Under the pieces are notes generated by a model. It saw nothing but the letters and a program-made list of their open reading frames with translations, ran no database searches and was not told the origin of the DNA. Below, piece after piece: positions 50,967 through 61,400 of a stretch of 64,000 nt of DNA. A program made the position numbers and the translations under genes. Position 1 is the first letter of the stretch. Every line of letters starts with the position of its first letter. The stretch comes from Gaiellasilicea sp963791905 (GTDB taxonomy: Bacteria > Actinomycetota > Thermoleophilia > Gaiellales > Gaiellaceae), in the NCBI GenBank assembly GCA_963791905.1, contig CAWBTX010000005.1:124001-188000 (forward strand), read 5' to 3'.

Positions 50967-52050
50967 CCTCCGCTGGGGCACGGGCGCGATTCCCGCGTAC
51001 CGTTGGATGAAGTGCAGGAACGAGGTGGTGTCCTGGTGATCGTCGCCGGCGAGCTGCAGCCCGGTTAGCAGCTCCTCGGCCGCGTCGGCGGCCACGCGGG
51101 GGATGTCCGTCGAGTCGTGCAGGCGTTCGAGGGCGGCGAGGAGATCCTGCTCTCCGGGACGCCCAGCGCCCGGTCGCGGCGGCGAGTAGGACGCTGTTGA
51201 GCGAGCCGCGGCGCGCGTCCTGGCAGAGGTCGACCAGGTCGTCGATCCGCCACATCGCCTCACCGAGCAGCGTCCCCGCGGTCCGCTCGGTGGGCGGATG
51301 GTCGCCGCCGGCGAGGGTCTCGATGATCTGGAACGGGAGCACCGACGTGAGGCGGGAGCACTCGATCAGCTCCTCGCGCGCGGTCTGGTCCGCCGACCGG
51401 ATGACGGACCGGCGCTCGGCCTCGAGCGCGGCGCCAAGCTGCGCGCCGACGCGACGACGCTGTCGTAACCACGCGTCGTCCGGATACACGTCGTGGAGCG
51501 ACTCGAAGAATGCCTCGATGATGTCGACGGTGAACGCCACCGTCGGGTCTTCCACGAACGCCGGTGGGAACGTGGAGCGAAGCCAACCGCGCGCCTGCGG
51601 CTCCTCGGCGGCCTTGGCCAGCTCCGATCCCTGCACGAGCTCGAGCAAGGCCCCGCCTGCCTCGGCGTCTTCGTCGCACAGGCCGTCGACGAGGCCGATG
51701 CCGAGGTTGAACATGGCGCAGAGGAGCTCGACCGAGCCCGCGACGCGTTCGACGTCGTGCTTCGCGAGCACGCGTGCGGTCACGGCGCCGAAGGTGAGCG
51801 CGGCGGCGATTCGCGCCGCTTCCCGCTCGCTGTCGAACTCGAGCGCGAGCGCCTGACCTCCCTGCCGACCGATCGGATAGCACCTGTGAATGACGTCCGT
51901 CAGCAGTTGCGCCCCACGCTGCGCCGCGTCGGCCTCCGCCGCCGCCAGGCCATCCGCTGCGAGCAGCAGCCCTCGGTCGCCGAGCTCGGTCTCGAGATGT
52001 CGGGCGACCGCGTCGCTCACCGCCTGTTCGATGCCTGCCGGGATCTCCAC
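50961..52050 (-). pseudogene. Class I isoprenoid-synthase-like protein, one frameshift
   Basis: The 362-residue corrected protein is an all-helical, divergent class I isoprenoid enzyme. LCAMFNLGIGLVDGLCDEDAE stands where the first aspartate-rich motif would be (D-G-L-C-D instead of DDxxD). AMWRIDDLVDLCQDARRGSLN is a good second motif. Near 51157 one extra base in a CCC run changes frame, after which it reads EQDLLAALERLHDSTDIPRV and ends HFIQRYAGIAPVPQRRS. Its stop overlaps the end of the convergent methyltransferase. It may be a prenyltransferase or terpene synthase belonging to the same locus. Confidence 0.68.
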
Positions 52051-52060
52051 GGGACGTCCG

Positions 52061-53803
52061 TCAGCCGCGCTGCTCGCCGAGCGGCGCCACGACGTCGAAG
52101 CGCAGCCCGCTGGAGCCCTCGCCGGTGCCCGGGCGCTTGCGTCGCCCGGACCACAGCACGGTGCGCCCGTCCGTCCAGCGCGCGAGCTGAAAGTTCCGGG
52201 TCACGACGACGCCGGCGCGCGGGACCTCTTCCTCCTCGAGCACGAGCGGGTCGGCGGCCGTCAGGAGGCGCCCGCGCGGCGCGATCGGCTCGCTCGTGCC
52301 GTCGGCGTGGCGGCGCACGAGCGGGCGACGCTGCAACGCGATCGCGCCCGACGTGGGCGCCGCGCCGGCCGGCCGCACGGGTACGAACGGATGCCAGTGG
52401 TCGGGCACGCGCGTGGCGAGCCGGTACAACAGCTCGGCGTCGCCGCTGTCGGTCGCGACCTGCTGGTCCTCGCCCGCGGCGAGCGCGCGCTGCGCCTCCT
52501 CGTAGCGGTCGACGCCGGCGCTGGAGGCGCCCTGCACCGTGCGCTCGATGCCCCACACGACGTTGGCCATCTCGTCGCGGATGAACGCGACCTCCTCGAC
52601 CGGCGCGGACTCCTGCGTCTCGAGGAGCACGGGCGGCAGGAACAGCAGCTGCGCCGAGCCGGGCGCCGTCAGCCGGTGCATCTGCCAGAGGTCGTCGACG
52701 GTGCCCGGAATCGTCGTTGTCTCGCCGAACGTGTCGGTCACCGTCAGCGCGAGGATGCGTGCGACCGAGCCGACCGGCACCTCGACGGGGATGACGAACC
52801 AGTCGTTGCCGTACGTCAGCGCGAATTCTGCGAGCAACAGCCGCGCGAGGTCGGTTCGGCCGGTGCGCAGCTCTCCGAAGCGGATCGCGCTGTCCTCGAC
52901 CTCCCAGAAGCGGTCGGCCGGCATCCCGCGGTAGCTCACGCGCGCGGGCAGCAGCGTGCCGCTGAGCTCGTCGGCCGGTCGCTCCGCTGTGGGGTCGCCG
53001 AGGTCGCGGCCGCCGTCGACGCGGAAGGCGTGCCAGTCCAGCCGCCCGCCCGGGTACTCGTCGGCGGTCAGGACGATGCGCCCGTCGGGCAGCTCGGCCT
53101 GGACGGCGAACGCATGCTCGAGGCGGTTGGACTTCCAGGCGTCCGGAGCTGCGACGTCGGGCTCGGCAACGACGTCCTCCCACCAGCGCAGGAAGTCGCC
53201 GCAGGCGGCGAGCAGCCGGACGGGGTTGCCGGCGACGGGCGGTTGAGTCGGCAGGCTCGTCAGTGCACGCGCGCTGCCGCGCGCAGCCTCGAGCGTCGCG
53301 TGCAGGCGGCGGCCGTCGGGCACGCGCCCGACGGCGCGGCGGCGCAGCGCGACGGTCGCCGGGTCGTCGCCGGGCAGGTCGGCAGCGGCGAGCGCGTAGT
53401 GCGCGACGTACGCGCGGCGCGCCGCGGCGGCCACTCGGTGGCGCTTGAGCAGGCGAAGGAAGTGCAGCCCGGCCATATGCGCAAGGCCGCCGCCGCCCGG
53501 CGCGTCACTCAGTGCCTCGCGCTCGGCGAGCGCCTCGAGCGGCAGCGACGCGTCGTCGTAGTCGATCGCGCGCGCTGCCGCGTCGGGGCCGGGCGCGCCG
53601 GCGTGGTAACGCGACAGGCGCGCGCTCGAGAGCTCGAAGCGGGCCGCCACCGGCGAGCCGCAGTCCTCGCCTCGGAACTCGCCGAACTGACGCTGGCGCG
53701 CGAGCAGCCACAGCGGGTCGGCGATCTCGGCGCGCAGACCGGCCTCGATCGCGTCGCCGGACGGCAGCGGCTCGAGGCGGTTCCAGGTCGTGATCGAGCT
53801 CAC
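52061..53803 (-). CDS. Large protein of unknown function (580 aa), giant-protein operon
   Basis: I do not recognise a named family. The sequence opens SSITTWNRLEPLPSGDAIEAG and ADPLWLLARQRQFGEFRGED. Mixed alpha/beta stretches follow (LLLAEFALTYGNDWFVIPVEV, LTVTDTFGETTTIPG, LLFLPPVLLETQESAPVEEVAFIRDEMANVVW) and it ends with DVVAPLGEQRG. There is no signal peptide, membrane span or nucleotide-binding motif. It is the last gene of the operon; its ATG overlaps the stop of the 1,538-aa gene by 4 bases. Perhaps a structural part of a larger assembly. Confidence 0.7.
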   Translation of the reverse strand: MSSITTWNRLEPLPSGDAIEAGLRAEIADPLWLLARQRQFGEFRGEDCGSPVAARFELSSARLSRYHAGAPGPDAAARAIDYDDASLPLEALAEREALSDAPGGGGLAHMAGLHFLRLLKRHRVAAAARRAYVAHYALAAADLPGDDPATVALRRRAVGRVPDGRRLHATLEAARGSARALTSLPTQPPVAGNPVRLLAACGDFLRWWEDVVAEPDVAAPDAWKSNRLEHAFAVQAELPDGRIVLTADEYPGGRLDWHAFRVDGGRDLGDPTAERPADELSGTLLPARVSYRGMPADRFWEVEDSAIRFGELRTGRTDLARLLLAEFALTYGNDWFVIPVEVPVGSVARILALTVTDTFGETTTIPGTVDDLWQMHRLTAPGSAQLLFLPPVLLETQESAPVEEVAFIRDEMANVVWGIERTVQGASSAGVDRYEEAQRALAAGEDQQVATDSGDAELLYRLATRVPDHWHPFVPVRPAGAAPTSGAIALQRRPLVRRHADGTSEPIAPRGRLLTAADPLVLEEEEVPRAGVVVTRNFQLARWTDGRTVLWSGRRKRPGTGEGSSGLRFDVVAPLGEQRG

Positions 53804-56800
53804 GGCCCGCCGCCGTCCTGCTCGGCCGAGAAGGCCGCGTTGTCAACGGCGATCGCCGCGTCGATGAGTTGCCCGATGTTGACCGACGGCGTCCTGCCCT
53901 CGAGGTTGAAGGCGAGGTAGATCGCCGGCAGGAAGCGCCCGATCGCGGCAACGTCGTCGCCCGCGACGGCGCGCAGGCGCGCGAGCGCGAGCGCCTCGCG
54001 CACGCTGCCGGCCAGCGTCTCCAGGCTCCAGGCGGCGTGCGCCGCGTTCGGCGGGACGGCGAGCAGCAGCGTCTGCGGGGCGCGGGCGCCCGGCGCGTCG
54101 TAGTGGAAGCTCGCGCCGGTCGTTTCCGACGCGCTCGGGACGACGTCCTGCCACGTGTCGACGACCCACGCGGCGAGCGGCCGGTCAGGCTGGAGCCCAT
54201 CGGGGCTGTGCACGACGAGCGCGAGCGACCCCGCGGGCCGCTCGCCGCGCAGCGCAATCCAGCGCGCGCCGGGCGTGTGCGGCAGCTGCGCGACCTGCAG
54301 CTGGTCGGCGCCGATGCCGCGGTCGAGCGCCTCGGCGGCGCCCAGGACGGTCGCCAGCCGCGCGGCGGCGGGCCGCACGAACGCGTGCTGTGCGAGCCAG
54401 GTCGCAGGCGCCAGCGGGTCGCCGCCGAGCAGCGCAGCGGCATCGGCCAGCGAGGCGCCGAGCGGGCCGGGGTTGGCGGCGGAGAACAGCGGCGCGGCCG
54501 GGAACGCATCGCCGAAGACGGCGCGCAGGCGCGCGAGGTCGTGCTCGACCTGTGCGCTCGCGGCTGTCGTCGTGCGGTCCATGCCGGCCTCGGCGTCCTC
54601 GACGGCGCCGAGCGTCGCGCGCCCGGCCGCGCGCACCTGCGCGACCTGCGCGAGGAGCGCGTCGCGATCGTCTCCGGCCGGGACGGCACCGCGTACGCCG
54701 GCGTTGGCGGCGGCCAGCAGGCGGCGGACGATCGTCTGCCGCGTGGCAGCGGTGCCCGCGGCGGGCAGCGCGGTGAGCGCAGCGGCGAGGGCGGCTACGG
54801 CGGCGTCGGCGCGCCGTCGCAGCTCGGTCGTGTCGAGGCCGGGATCGAGCGGCACCGGATCGCGCAGGTCGCGGTCGAGGACGAGGTCGAGCGCGCTCGC
54901 CGGCCGGCTGCTGCCGGCGAGGTCGACGACGTCGCGCGCGAGGTCGAGCAGCTCGGCGAGGCCGATGCGGTCCGCCCGCCTTCCGGCCGGTGCGTCGGGC
55001 AGCAACTCCAGCGCCGCCGCGCCGGGGGCCGTCACCTTCGCCGCCAGCACGAGCGCGAGCCGCGCCTCGAGCTCGCTGGCGCGATCACCGGCCCCCGCGT
55101 CGGCGGCCGCGAGCACGGTCGCCAGCGGCGACAGGCGAAGCTCGGCGAGCGTCGCGGCGACGCGCTGCAGCTCCGCGCCTGCCTCGTCGGTGACGACGCC
55201 CTGCAGGCGGATCGCCGCCGGATCGCCGAGCACGCGTGCGATCCACGCGTTCAGTCGCGGCTCCGCCGATCCGCGCGGGTCCGACGCCCAGCCGGCAGGC
55301 GCGGCGGCGTCGTCGAGCGCGAGCAGCAGCCGGTGCGAGGCCGAGCTGCCGGTGCGCGGCGTGCGTGCAACCCCGACGTCCGGCAGCGGCGACTGGCGAT
55401 CGAGCGCGTCGAGCGCCGCCCCGGCGCGCTCGTCGTTGCCGGCGACCATCTGGTGCACGCTCTCGGCGACGAGCAGGTCCGAGACGGCGTCGAGCAGCTC
55501 GTCGAGCGCCGCCAGCTCGGCCTCGATGTCGTCGCGGTCGGAGCCCGTGGTCGGCAGGCCGGGCCGCCGGAACAGCGCGTCCGCGTCGGCGCGCCAGAGC
55601 TCGAGCAGGGCCAGCCCGTCGACGACGTCCCGAGCCGCGATCGCCTCGACCGGGCGGCCGTCGTCGAACCCGTCGGTCGCCGTCGCGAGCGGGGCCGCGC
55701 GGCGCAGCTCGAGCACGTAGCCCGCGAGGTCGACGCGTCGGTCGCGCAGCCCGCGCTCGAGGCGGTAGCCGAGCAGCGCGCCGATAGCCTGGCCTTCGCG
55801 CATGCCGTCGAGTAGCGCGAGCGCGCGCGCGACGCGCTGGGAGCTGAGGTCGAGCGCGAGCGCTCCGGCGTCGTCGCCGCGGTGAGCGAGGTACCCGCTC
55901 CGCAAGATCGCGGCGCTCGCGGCGTGCGTGATCGACGGCGCGTGGAGGTAGCCGAGGCTGCCGGGATCGTCGCGCGGGCGCACGTCCTCCAGCCAGCCGA
56001 AGCCGCCGACGTACGTGCCCGTGACGGTCTCGCGCACGCGCTCCAGCCGGCTCGCGGCGAGCGATGTCAGCCAGGCGTCGAGGCGGTGCGAGCAGCAGTC
56101 CAGCGTCTCGGCGGCGAGCCGTTCGAGCTCGGCCTGCGACAGGCCGGCGAGGTGTTCGAGGCTCGCGCGGAACTCGCCCAGCCGCCGGGTCTGCGTGACC
56201 GCGCGCAGCTCGTCGATGCGGCGGGTCGCGAGGTGGTCGGCGATCGTCGTGCTGCCGGAGATCTCCAGCACGGTGAGCTTCGCGACGTCGATCGGGCCGC
56301 CGGCGGCGTCGAGCAGCGAGGGCCGTCGTTGGCCCGCGACCCGCGGGCGTGCAGCTGCGCCCGGGTCGATGCCGTGCAGCTCGCGCTCGCGCACCTGCGC
56401 GTGGACCGGACGCGCCTGGAACGTCCCCTGTGCGACCTCGAAGTCGACGATCAGCTCGGCGGCTGCGTCGGAGATCTCGATCTGCGCGCTCTGACGCAGC
56501 AGGGCCTCGAGCACCGAGCGGGGCGGAGCCGGCGCCGTCAACAGCCCGACGAAGCCGCCGGGGCGTGCGAGCGACGCGGCGATCTCGGTGATGTAGTCGG
56601 GGTCCAGGCGATCGGTTTCCGAGAGCTCGCCGCGCGCGACGAGCGGCGCGGGCAGCAGACGGTGGCGCCGGTCGAGCGTCAGATCGACGAGCCGCGGGCG
56701 CCCGGCGATGCCGGCGAGCGACAGGAACGTCCGCGCGCCGAGCTCCTGGAACGGCGCCAGCGCCTCGAAGCCGCGGCCTGCCGAGACGATGGCGGGGCCG

Positions 56801-58416
56801 GTCGCGCGCCGCACGCGGTAGCCGGCCGATCGCGGCGTCGTGCGCAGCAGCGTCACGAGGTCGCGCTCTCCCGACGGACCGCCGAGCGCCGGCGCGAGCG
56901 CCGTCGCTGCGGTCCAGAGGCCGCGCAGGCGGCGCAGGTGATCGCCGATCTGGCCCTCGACGGCCTCGTCGGCGCTCCACGCGCCGGCCGCGACGACGGG
57001 CAGCAGTCCGTAGGGCTGATTGCCGATCCGCAGCGTCGGCAGTGGCCCGCGGCCGCGGACGTGGTCGCGGAAGTGCTCGCGCGCCGCATCGGACGCGGCG
57101 TCGGAGACGAGCGGGCGCATGAGCTGGTCGAGGAAGTAACCCCACGTCGTCGGCCACAGCGCGTTGGCCATGTGGTGGGCAGCAAGATCGTCGCGCGCCG
57201 CTGCGCCCGGTGCGGCGGACAGCGCCGACCCTGTGGTGAGCCCGAGCGCCCGCTCGGCGCGCGTCCCGGCGCCGTCGGCGCCCGACGGCGCGGGCGCGTC
57301 GAACGGATCCAGCAGCGCCGCCTCGCGTGCCGCGTCGCTGCCCGCGCCGGCGGCGCCGGCGGCGGTGTTGTTCGTCGGCGTGCCGACGGCCATGAACGAC
57401 AGGCCGTCGGAGCCCGCCGCACTGGCGAACCGGTCGCCGAGCGCGGTCGCGCCGGCGATGGAGTCGAGCGACCAGTCGACGCCGACGACGATCAGCTCGT
57501 CGAGCCCAGCCGCCAGGCCGCCGGCCACCTCGGCGTCGCTGACTGTGATCGCCATCCCGTCGCTCAGCGCGCGCTCGTAGTCGACGAGCCAGCGAAGGCC
57601 GTCGTCGAGCGGCAGCTCGCCGTCGGCCGGCGGCGGTGCGTCCGGCTCCTCCGGCCCGGGCTGCGGGCCGAGCGCGATCCGCTCGGCGATGGTCGCGCCC
57701 CATGCGCGCATGACCTCCTCGCCGCCGCGGTAGCCAAGCGCAACCCAGCGCTCTGGCAGCAGCGCCGCCAGCGCGGCGCGCGTCCACGGCTGGGCTCTCC
57801 GCGCGACGTCCGGGAAGCGCGGCTCGCCGCGGCCGAGCTCGGCAACGTTCACCGGGGTCGTGGCGGTCACGATCCACCGCGCCCGCGGCGGGCGCGAGCG
57901 GGCGGCGATTCGCTGCCACGCCGCGCGCGCGAGCTCCGCATCGGTCGCCGCCGACCAACGCGTGCGCCAGTACTCCTGGCCTGCGGCGAGCTCGGCGTCG
58001 GTCAACTCGGGCTCGTGGTCGTCCTTGTGGATCGGCTCGGGGTAGATGCGGATCCGCAGGCTGCGGCGGTCGGGCGCGAAGCGCGTCTCGAGGCGGACGG
58101 GCAGCAGCGTGACCGGAACCTGGCCGTCGAGCCCGGCGAGTTGCGCCTCGGGTCCGGTTGCCGCGGCAGCGGCGTCGCGCAGGCGTTGCACCTTCGCGCG
58201 CGCGGCGTCGACGGCGGTTACCAGCCGGGCGCGCGCGGTCGCCAGTGCGCCGAGCCGACGCTGCAGCGCGCGCAGCTCGAGCCGGTCGGCGCCTGCCGCC
58301 TGCAGCTCTGCGAGCTCGCGCCGCGTGTCGGCCTGCTGTGCGTCATTGTCGGCGAGGGCGGCCTCGGCTGCTTCGAGCCCCGCGCGGGCGGCTGCGATCG
58401 CGTCGGGTGCGGACAT
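53800..58416 (-). CDS. Giant protein of unknown function (1,538 aa) with coiled-coil start
   Basis: Residues 1-95 are Ala/Gln/Leu/Arg-rich and predicted coiled coil (AEAALADNDAQQADTRRELA). A recognisable block follows: VTLLPVRLETRFAPDRRSLR, IYPEPIHKDDHEPELTDAE, YWRTRW. Later segments are long helical stretches rich in Ala and Asp, interrupted by blocks such as LRIGNQPYGLLPVVA and YVGGFGWLEDVRP. No catalytic motif, signal peptide or membrane helix is seen. The frame is unbroken over 4.6 kb. Its ATG overlaps the stop of the 1,029-aa gene. From memory, LPVRLETRF-type proteins occur in other bacteria without assigned function. Confidence 0.75.
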   Translation of the reverse strand: MSAPDAIAAARAGLEAAEAALADNDAQQADTRRELAELQAAGADRLELRALQRRLGALATARARLVTAVDAARAKVQRLRDAAAAATGPEAQLAGLDGQVPVTLLPVRLETRFAPDRRSLRIRIYPEPIHKDDHEPELTDAELAAGQEYWRTRWSAATDAELARAAWQRIAARSRPPRARWIVTATTPVNVAELGRGEPRFPDVARRAQPWTRAALAALLPERWVALGYRGGEEVMRAWGATIAERIALGPQPGPEEPDAPPPADGELPLDDGLRWLVDYERALSDGMAITVSDAEVAGGLAAGLDELIVVGVDWSLDSIAGATALGDRFASAAGSDGLSFMAVGTPTNNTAAGAAGAGSDAAREAALLDPFDAPAPSGADGAGTRAERALGLTTGSALSAAPGAAARDDLAAHHMANALWPTTWGYFLDQLMRPLVSDAASDAAREHFRDHVRGRGPLPTLRIGNQPYGLLPVVAAGAWSADEAVEGQIGDHLRRLRGLWTAATALAPALGGPSGERDLVTLLRTTPRSAGYRVRRATGPAIVSAGRGFEALAPFQELGARTFLSLAGIAGRPRLVDLTLDRRHRLLPAPLVARGELSETDRLDPDYITEIAASLARPGGFVGLLTAPAPPRSVLEALLRQSAQIEISDAAAELIVDFEVAQGTFQARPVHAQVRERELHGIDPGAAARPRVAGQRRPSLLDAAGGPIDVAKLTVLEISGSTTIADHLATRRIDELRAVTQTRRLGEFRASLEHLAGLSQAELERLAAETLDCCSHRLDAWLTSLAASRLERVRETVTGTYVGGFGWLEDVRPRDDPGSLGYLHAPSITHAASAAILRSGYLAHRGDDAGALALDLSSQRVARALALLDGMREGQAIGALLGYRLERGLRDRRVDLAGYVLELRRAAPLATATDGFDDGRPVEAIAARDVVDGLALLELWRADADALFRRPGLPTTGSDRDDIEAELAALDELLDAVSDLLVAESVHQMVAGNDERAGAALDALDRQSPLPDVGVARTPRTGSSASHRLLLALDDAAAPAGWASDPRGSAEPRLNAWIARVLGDPAAIRLQGVVTDEAGAELQRVAATLAELRLSPLATVLAAADAGAGDRASELEARLALVLAAKVTAPGAAALELLPDAPAGRRADRIGLAELLDLARDVVDLAGSSRPASALDLVLDRDLRDPVPLDPGLDTTELRRRADAAVAALAAALTALPAAGTAATRQTIVRRLLAAANAGVRGAVPAGDDRDALLAQVAQVRAAGRATLGAVEDAEAGMDRTTTAASAQVEHDLARLRAVFGDAFPAAPLFSAANPGPLGASLADAAALLGGDPLAPATWLAQHAFVRPAAARLATVLGAAEALDRGIGADQLQVAQLPHTPGARWIALRGERPAGSLALVVHSPDGLQPDRPLAAWVVDTWQDVVPSASETTGASFHYDAPGARAPQTLLLAVPPNAAHAAWSLETLAGSVREALALARLRAVAGDDVAAIGRFLPAIYLAFNLEGRTPSVNIGQLIDAAIAVDNAAFSAEQDGGGP

Positions 58417-61400
58417 CAGTCGGACTCGTCCTCTCCCCGGACGCCGGCGAGCAGCTTCGCGCTGTGGATCGCCGCGCGGAACGGGCGTTGGAACGTGATC
58501 GCGGCGATGTGCGCCGCGTTCCGCCCGAACTCGATCGGCTTTGGTAGCGCGAGCGGGTCGCTACGGCCGCTGAGCAGCTTCGACGTTCCGTTCAGGCCGC
58601 TGTCGGCGAGCCGCAGGTGGCCGCCGGGCGCGATGCCGACGTGGCTCCAGTCGAGCTCCGCCCAGGTGGCCGGCTCGCCGCCCGCCGGAGCGCCGGGCTC
58701 GGGTGCGTCGAGGCCGAAGCGCGGCTCCGTCGGCTGCTCGGCGATGACGAACAGCCAGCCGGGCGCGGGCTCGATCTGCTCGACGGCAAGGTCGAAGCCG
58801 ACGAAGCACAGGTCGGGCTCCAGGCGCCCGGCGAAGACCGGCAGCGTGACAGGGGCGGCCGGGTCTAGGCGGCCGTTGGCGGCGGACGGCACCGCGTAGA
58901 CGACGCTGTTCGGATAGCGCTTGAGCAGCTCGCCGCGGACGAGCAGCACGATCGATCCCTCGAGCTGGCCGGTCGCATTGGCTCCCAGCCGCGCCTCGGG
59001 CGCGAACTCGTGGATCGGGCCGATGTCCGTGCGGCCGTCGAGCCGCTCCCAGAAGCGCCGCAGCGGTGTGCCGCGGCGGTCGGTCGGATAGCGCCGCCAG
59101 AGCAGCTCGCGGTTCATCTCGTGGTTGGCGCCGACCAGGAACGCCTCGACGAAGCGCGGGTTTGTCTCCAGCAGCGTCACGGTATCGGCGGGGATCGCGC
59201 CCGCACCGGGCAGGAAGCGGTCCTGGTCGTAGACGGCGAGGTCGCGGTACAGCGCCTCGGTCAGCAGCGGACCGGCCATGACCGGACCGAGGTCATCCGT
59301 CGGCCGCACGCGGTCGCCGAGATCCTGGTCATGCAACGGCCCGCCGGCGATCGTCAGGCGCCCGCGCACTCGGCGATCGATGACCGGCACCGGATCGAGC
59401 GAGGCGACGACGGCGGCCCGCAACGAGGCCAGCTCGAGCGGCGCCGGCGGCGGTCTCAGCGCGACGACGGAGGCCTCGAAGCTCTGCACCTGTACCTGGA
59501 AGGCGGCCAGCGTCGCCGACACGGAGGCGGGCAGCGTCACAGGTGGCTCGACGCTGATGACGGGGACGTTGGGCAGTCTCACACTGATCGGCCGCGCTGC
59601 ACCCGCGCCGATCGGACCGCGTCGCCCGCCGCCGGCAGGCGGCCGGACGACCTGGCCGAGGACGAGTCCCAGCGCCTCGTGCACCGAGCCCTGCGCGCCG
59701 ACTGCACGCGTGACCGCGTCGAGCTGGGCATCTCCGAAGATCGCGGTCAACGCGCCGTTTGGCCGCAGGACGATCGAGCTGGGCGGCTGCCGGGCGACCT
59801 TCTCCGCTGCGCCGCGCAGCTGCGTGACGAGCCCGGCGCCGACGGCGCCCGGCAGGCCGAGCGACGCGCCGCTGACCTGGCCGCTGCTCGCCGGCGGCAG
59901 GGCGGCCAGCAGGCTGGACGCCACGATCCCGTCCGGCTCGGCCGCAAGGGGATCGACGGCCAGCTCGCCGCGGGCGAGGCTCGTGAGCACGGTGCGCGGC
60001 GCGATCGGGCCGCCGCTGCCGTCGCTGTCCAGCCGGGCGGCGCGGCGGAGCAGCGGGCTCTGCGGCGCAGCCATTCGTCGGAACGCGGCGTCGCCCGCGC
60101 CATCGGGCAGCAGACTCGCCTGTAGTCGCCGCGCGACGCTGAGCCCGTCGAGCACGATGCGGGCGTGGACCGGTGCGGCGAGCGCGAACAGCGCGTCGTC
60201 GCGCAGCGGGGCGACGTGGCGTGCGTGGATCCGCTCGCCGATGCGCCGAACGAGGCGCGCGCGGTCGAGCAGTTGGTTGGCCGCGAGCACGTCGCCGACC
60301 TGCTTCCAGGCGGCCGACACGTAGCGCTCCTGGTTCTCGCGCACGACCTGCGCGCCGAGTCCGGCCGCGGCGCGGTGGCGCGGGTCGGTGTTGAGCTCGC
60401 GCAGCCAGCGCGGTCGCGCCGTCGTGGTCGCTGGGATCGTGTGGCGGCGCACCGGCCACTGCCCGTAGATCGGCGGCGCGACGGCCTCGGCGCCGTCGGG
60501 CGCGCCGCCGCCGAGCTGCTCGGCGGGCGCGTCGAGCACGCCGACGAGCGCGTCGACGAGCGCCGCCGGTGCAGGCGTGCCTGCACCCGTGCCCGGTTCC
60601 GGCGCGCGCAACGCGCCCTCGAGCTCCAGGATGCCGCCGGCGTCGGGCGCGAGCGACGGCAGCGCCGGGTCCGCCGCGCCGACGAACATCGGCCGCCGCC
60701 CGACCGTAGCCGGGATCGGCCGCGGCACGAGCCGGCGCGCGAGGGACTCGAAGTCGCCTTCCGGGCCTGTCCGGAAGAACCAGTGGAAGTACAGCGGCAG
60801 GATCGCGCTCGCGCCGCCGGACCAGGCGGCCGGCGTCGTCGCGCCGTCGCCGGGCGGCTCGCCGAGCCCGGCGCGCCGGCCGGCCTCGGTCGTCGGCACG
60901 AGGCAGGCGACGTACTCACGATCGGGCTCCAGCCGGCGCGGGCAGAGCAGGCGCGAGACGTTGAGGTTCGGCTCGGCGGCGAGTCTCGCGCTCACGTCGC
61001 CGGCGCCGGTGGTCTCGACCATCTGTGCGTGCGCCCACGCCCACGACTCCGCCAGGTCGGGCAGCTCGTCGGCGGCCGACGCGGGCGACTCGATCAGGAG
61101 CCGCGGCAGCGGGCGGTCGGGCACGGCGTCGATCTCGACGCCCGGCCGGCGCTCGACGACGACGAGCGCCAGCCACGGCCGCAAACGGTCGCCCCCCGCC
61201 GCGCCGACCGGCGAGAGCAGCCACGGCAGGTCGGGCGGGTCGAACTCGATTGCGGCGAACTGGTCGGGCGGGAAGTTCGTCGTGCCGCGGCGCGGCTCGG
61301 TGCGGACGATCGCGCGGGTGTCGAGGCCGGTGACGTCGCCCGGCCCGTAGAGCTCGAGGTCCAGGCCGACCGGCGGTGGACCGTGCGAGAGCGCGAGCCG

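Noticed and set aside
53869..58899. Plus-strand frames of 648 and 1,005 codons across the giant-protein operon
   Set aside because: They are antisense shadows rich in Arg, Gly, Val and Glu; the minus-strand frames are longer, mutually coupled by 4-base overlaps and have normal composition.
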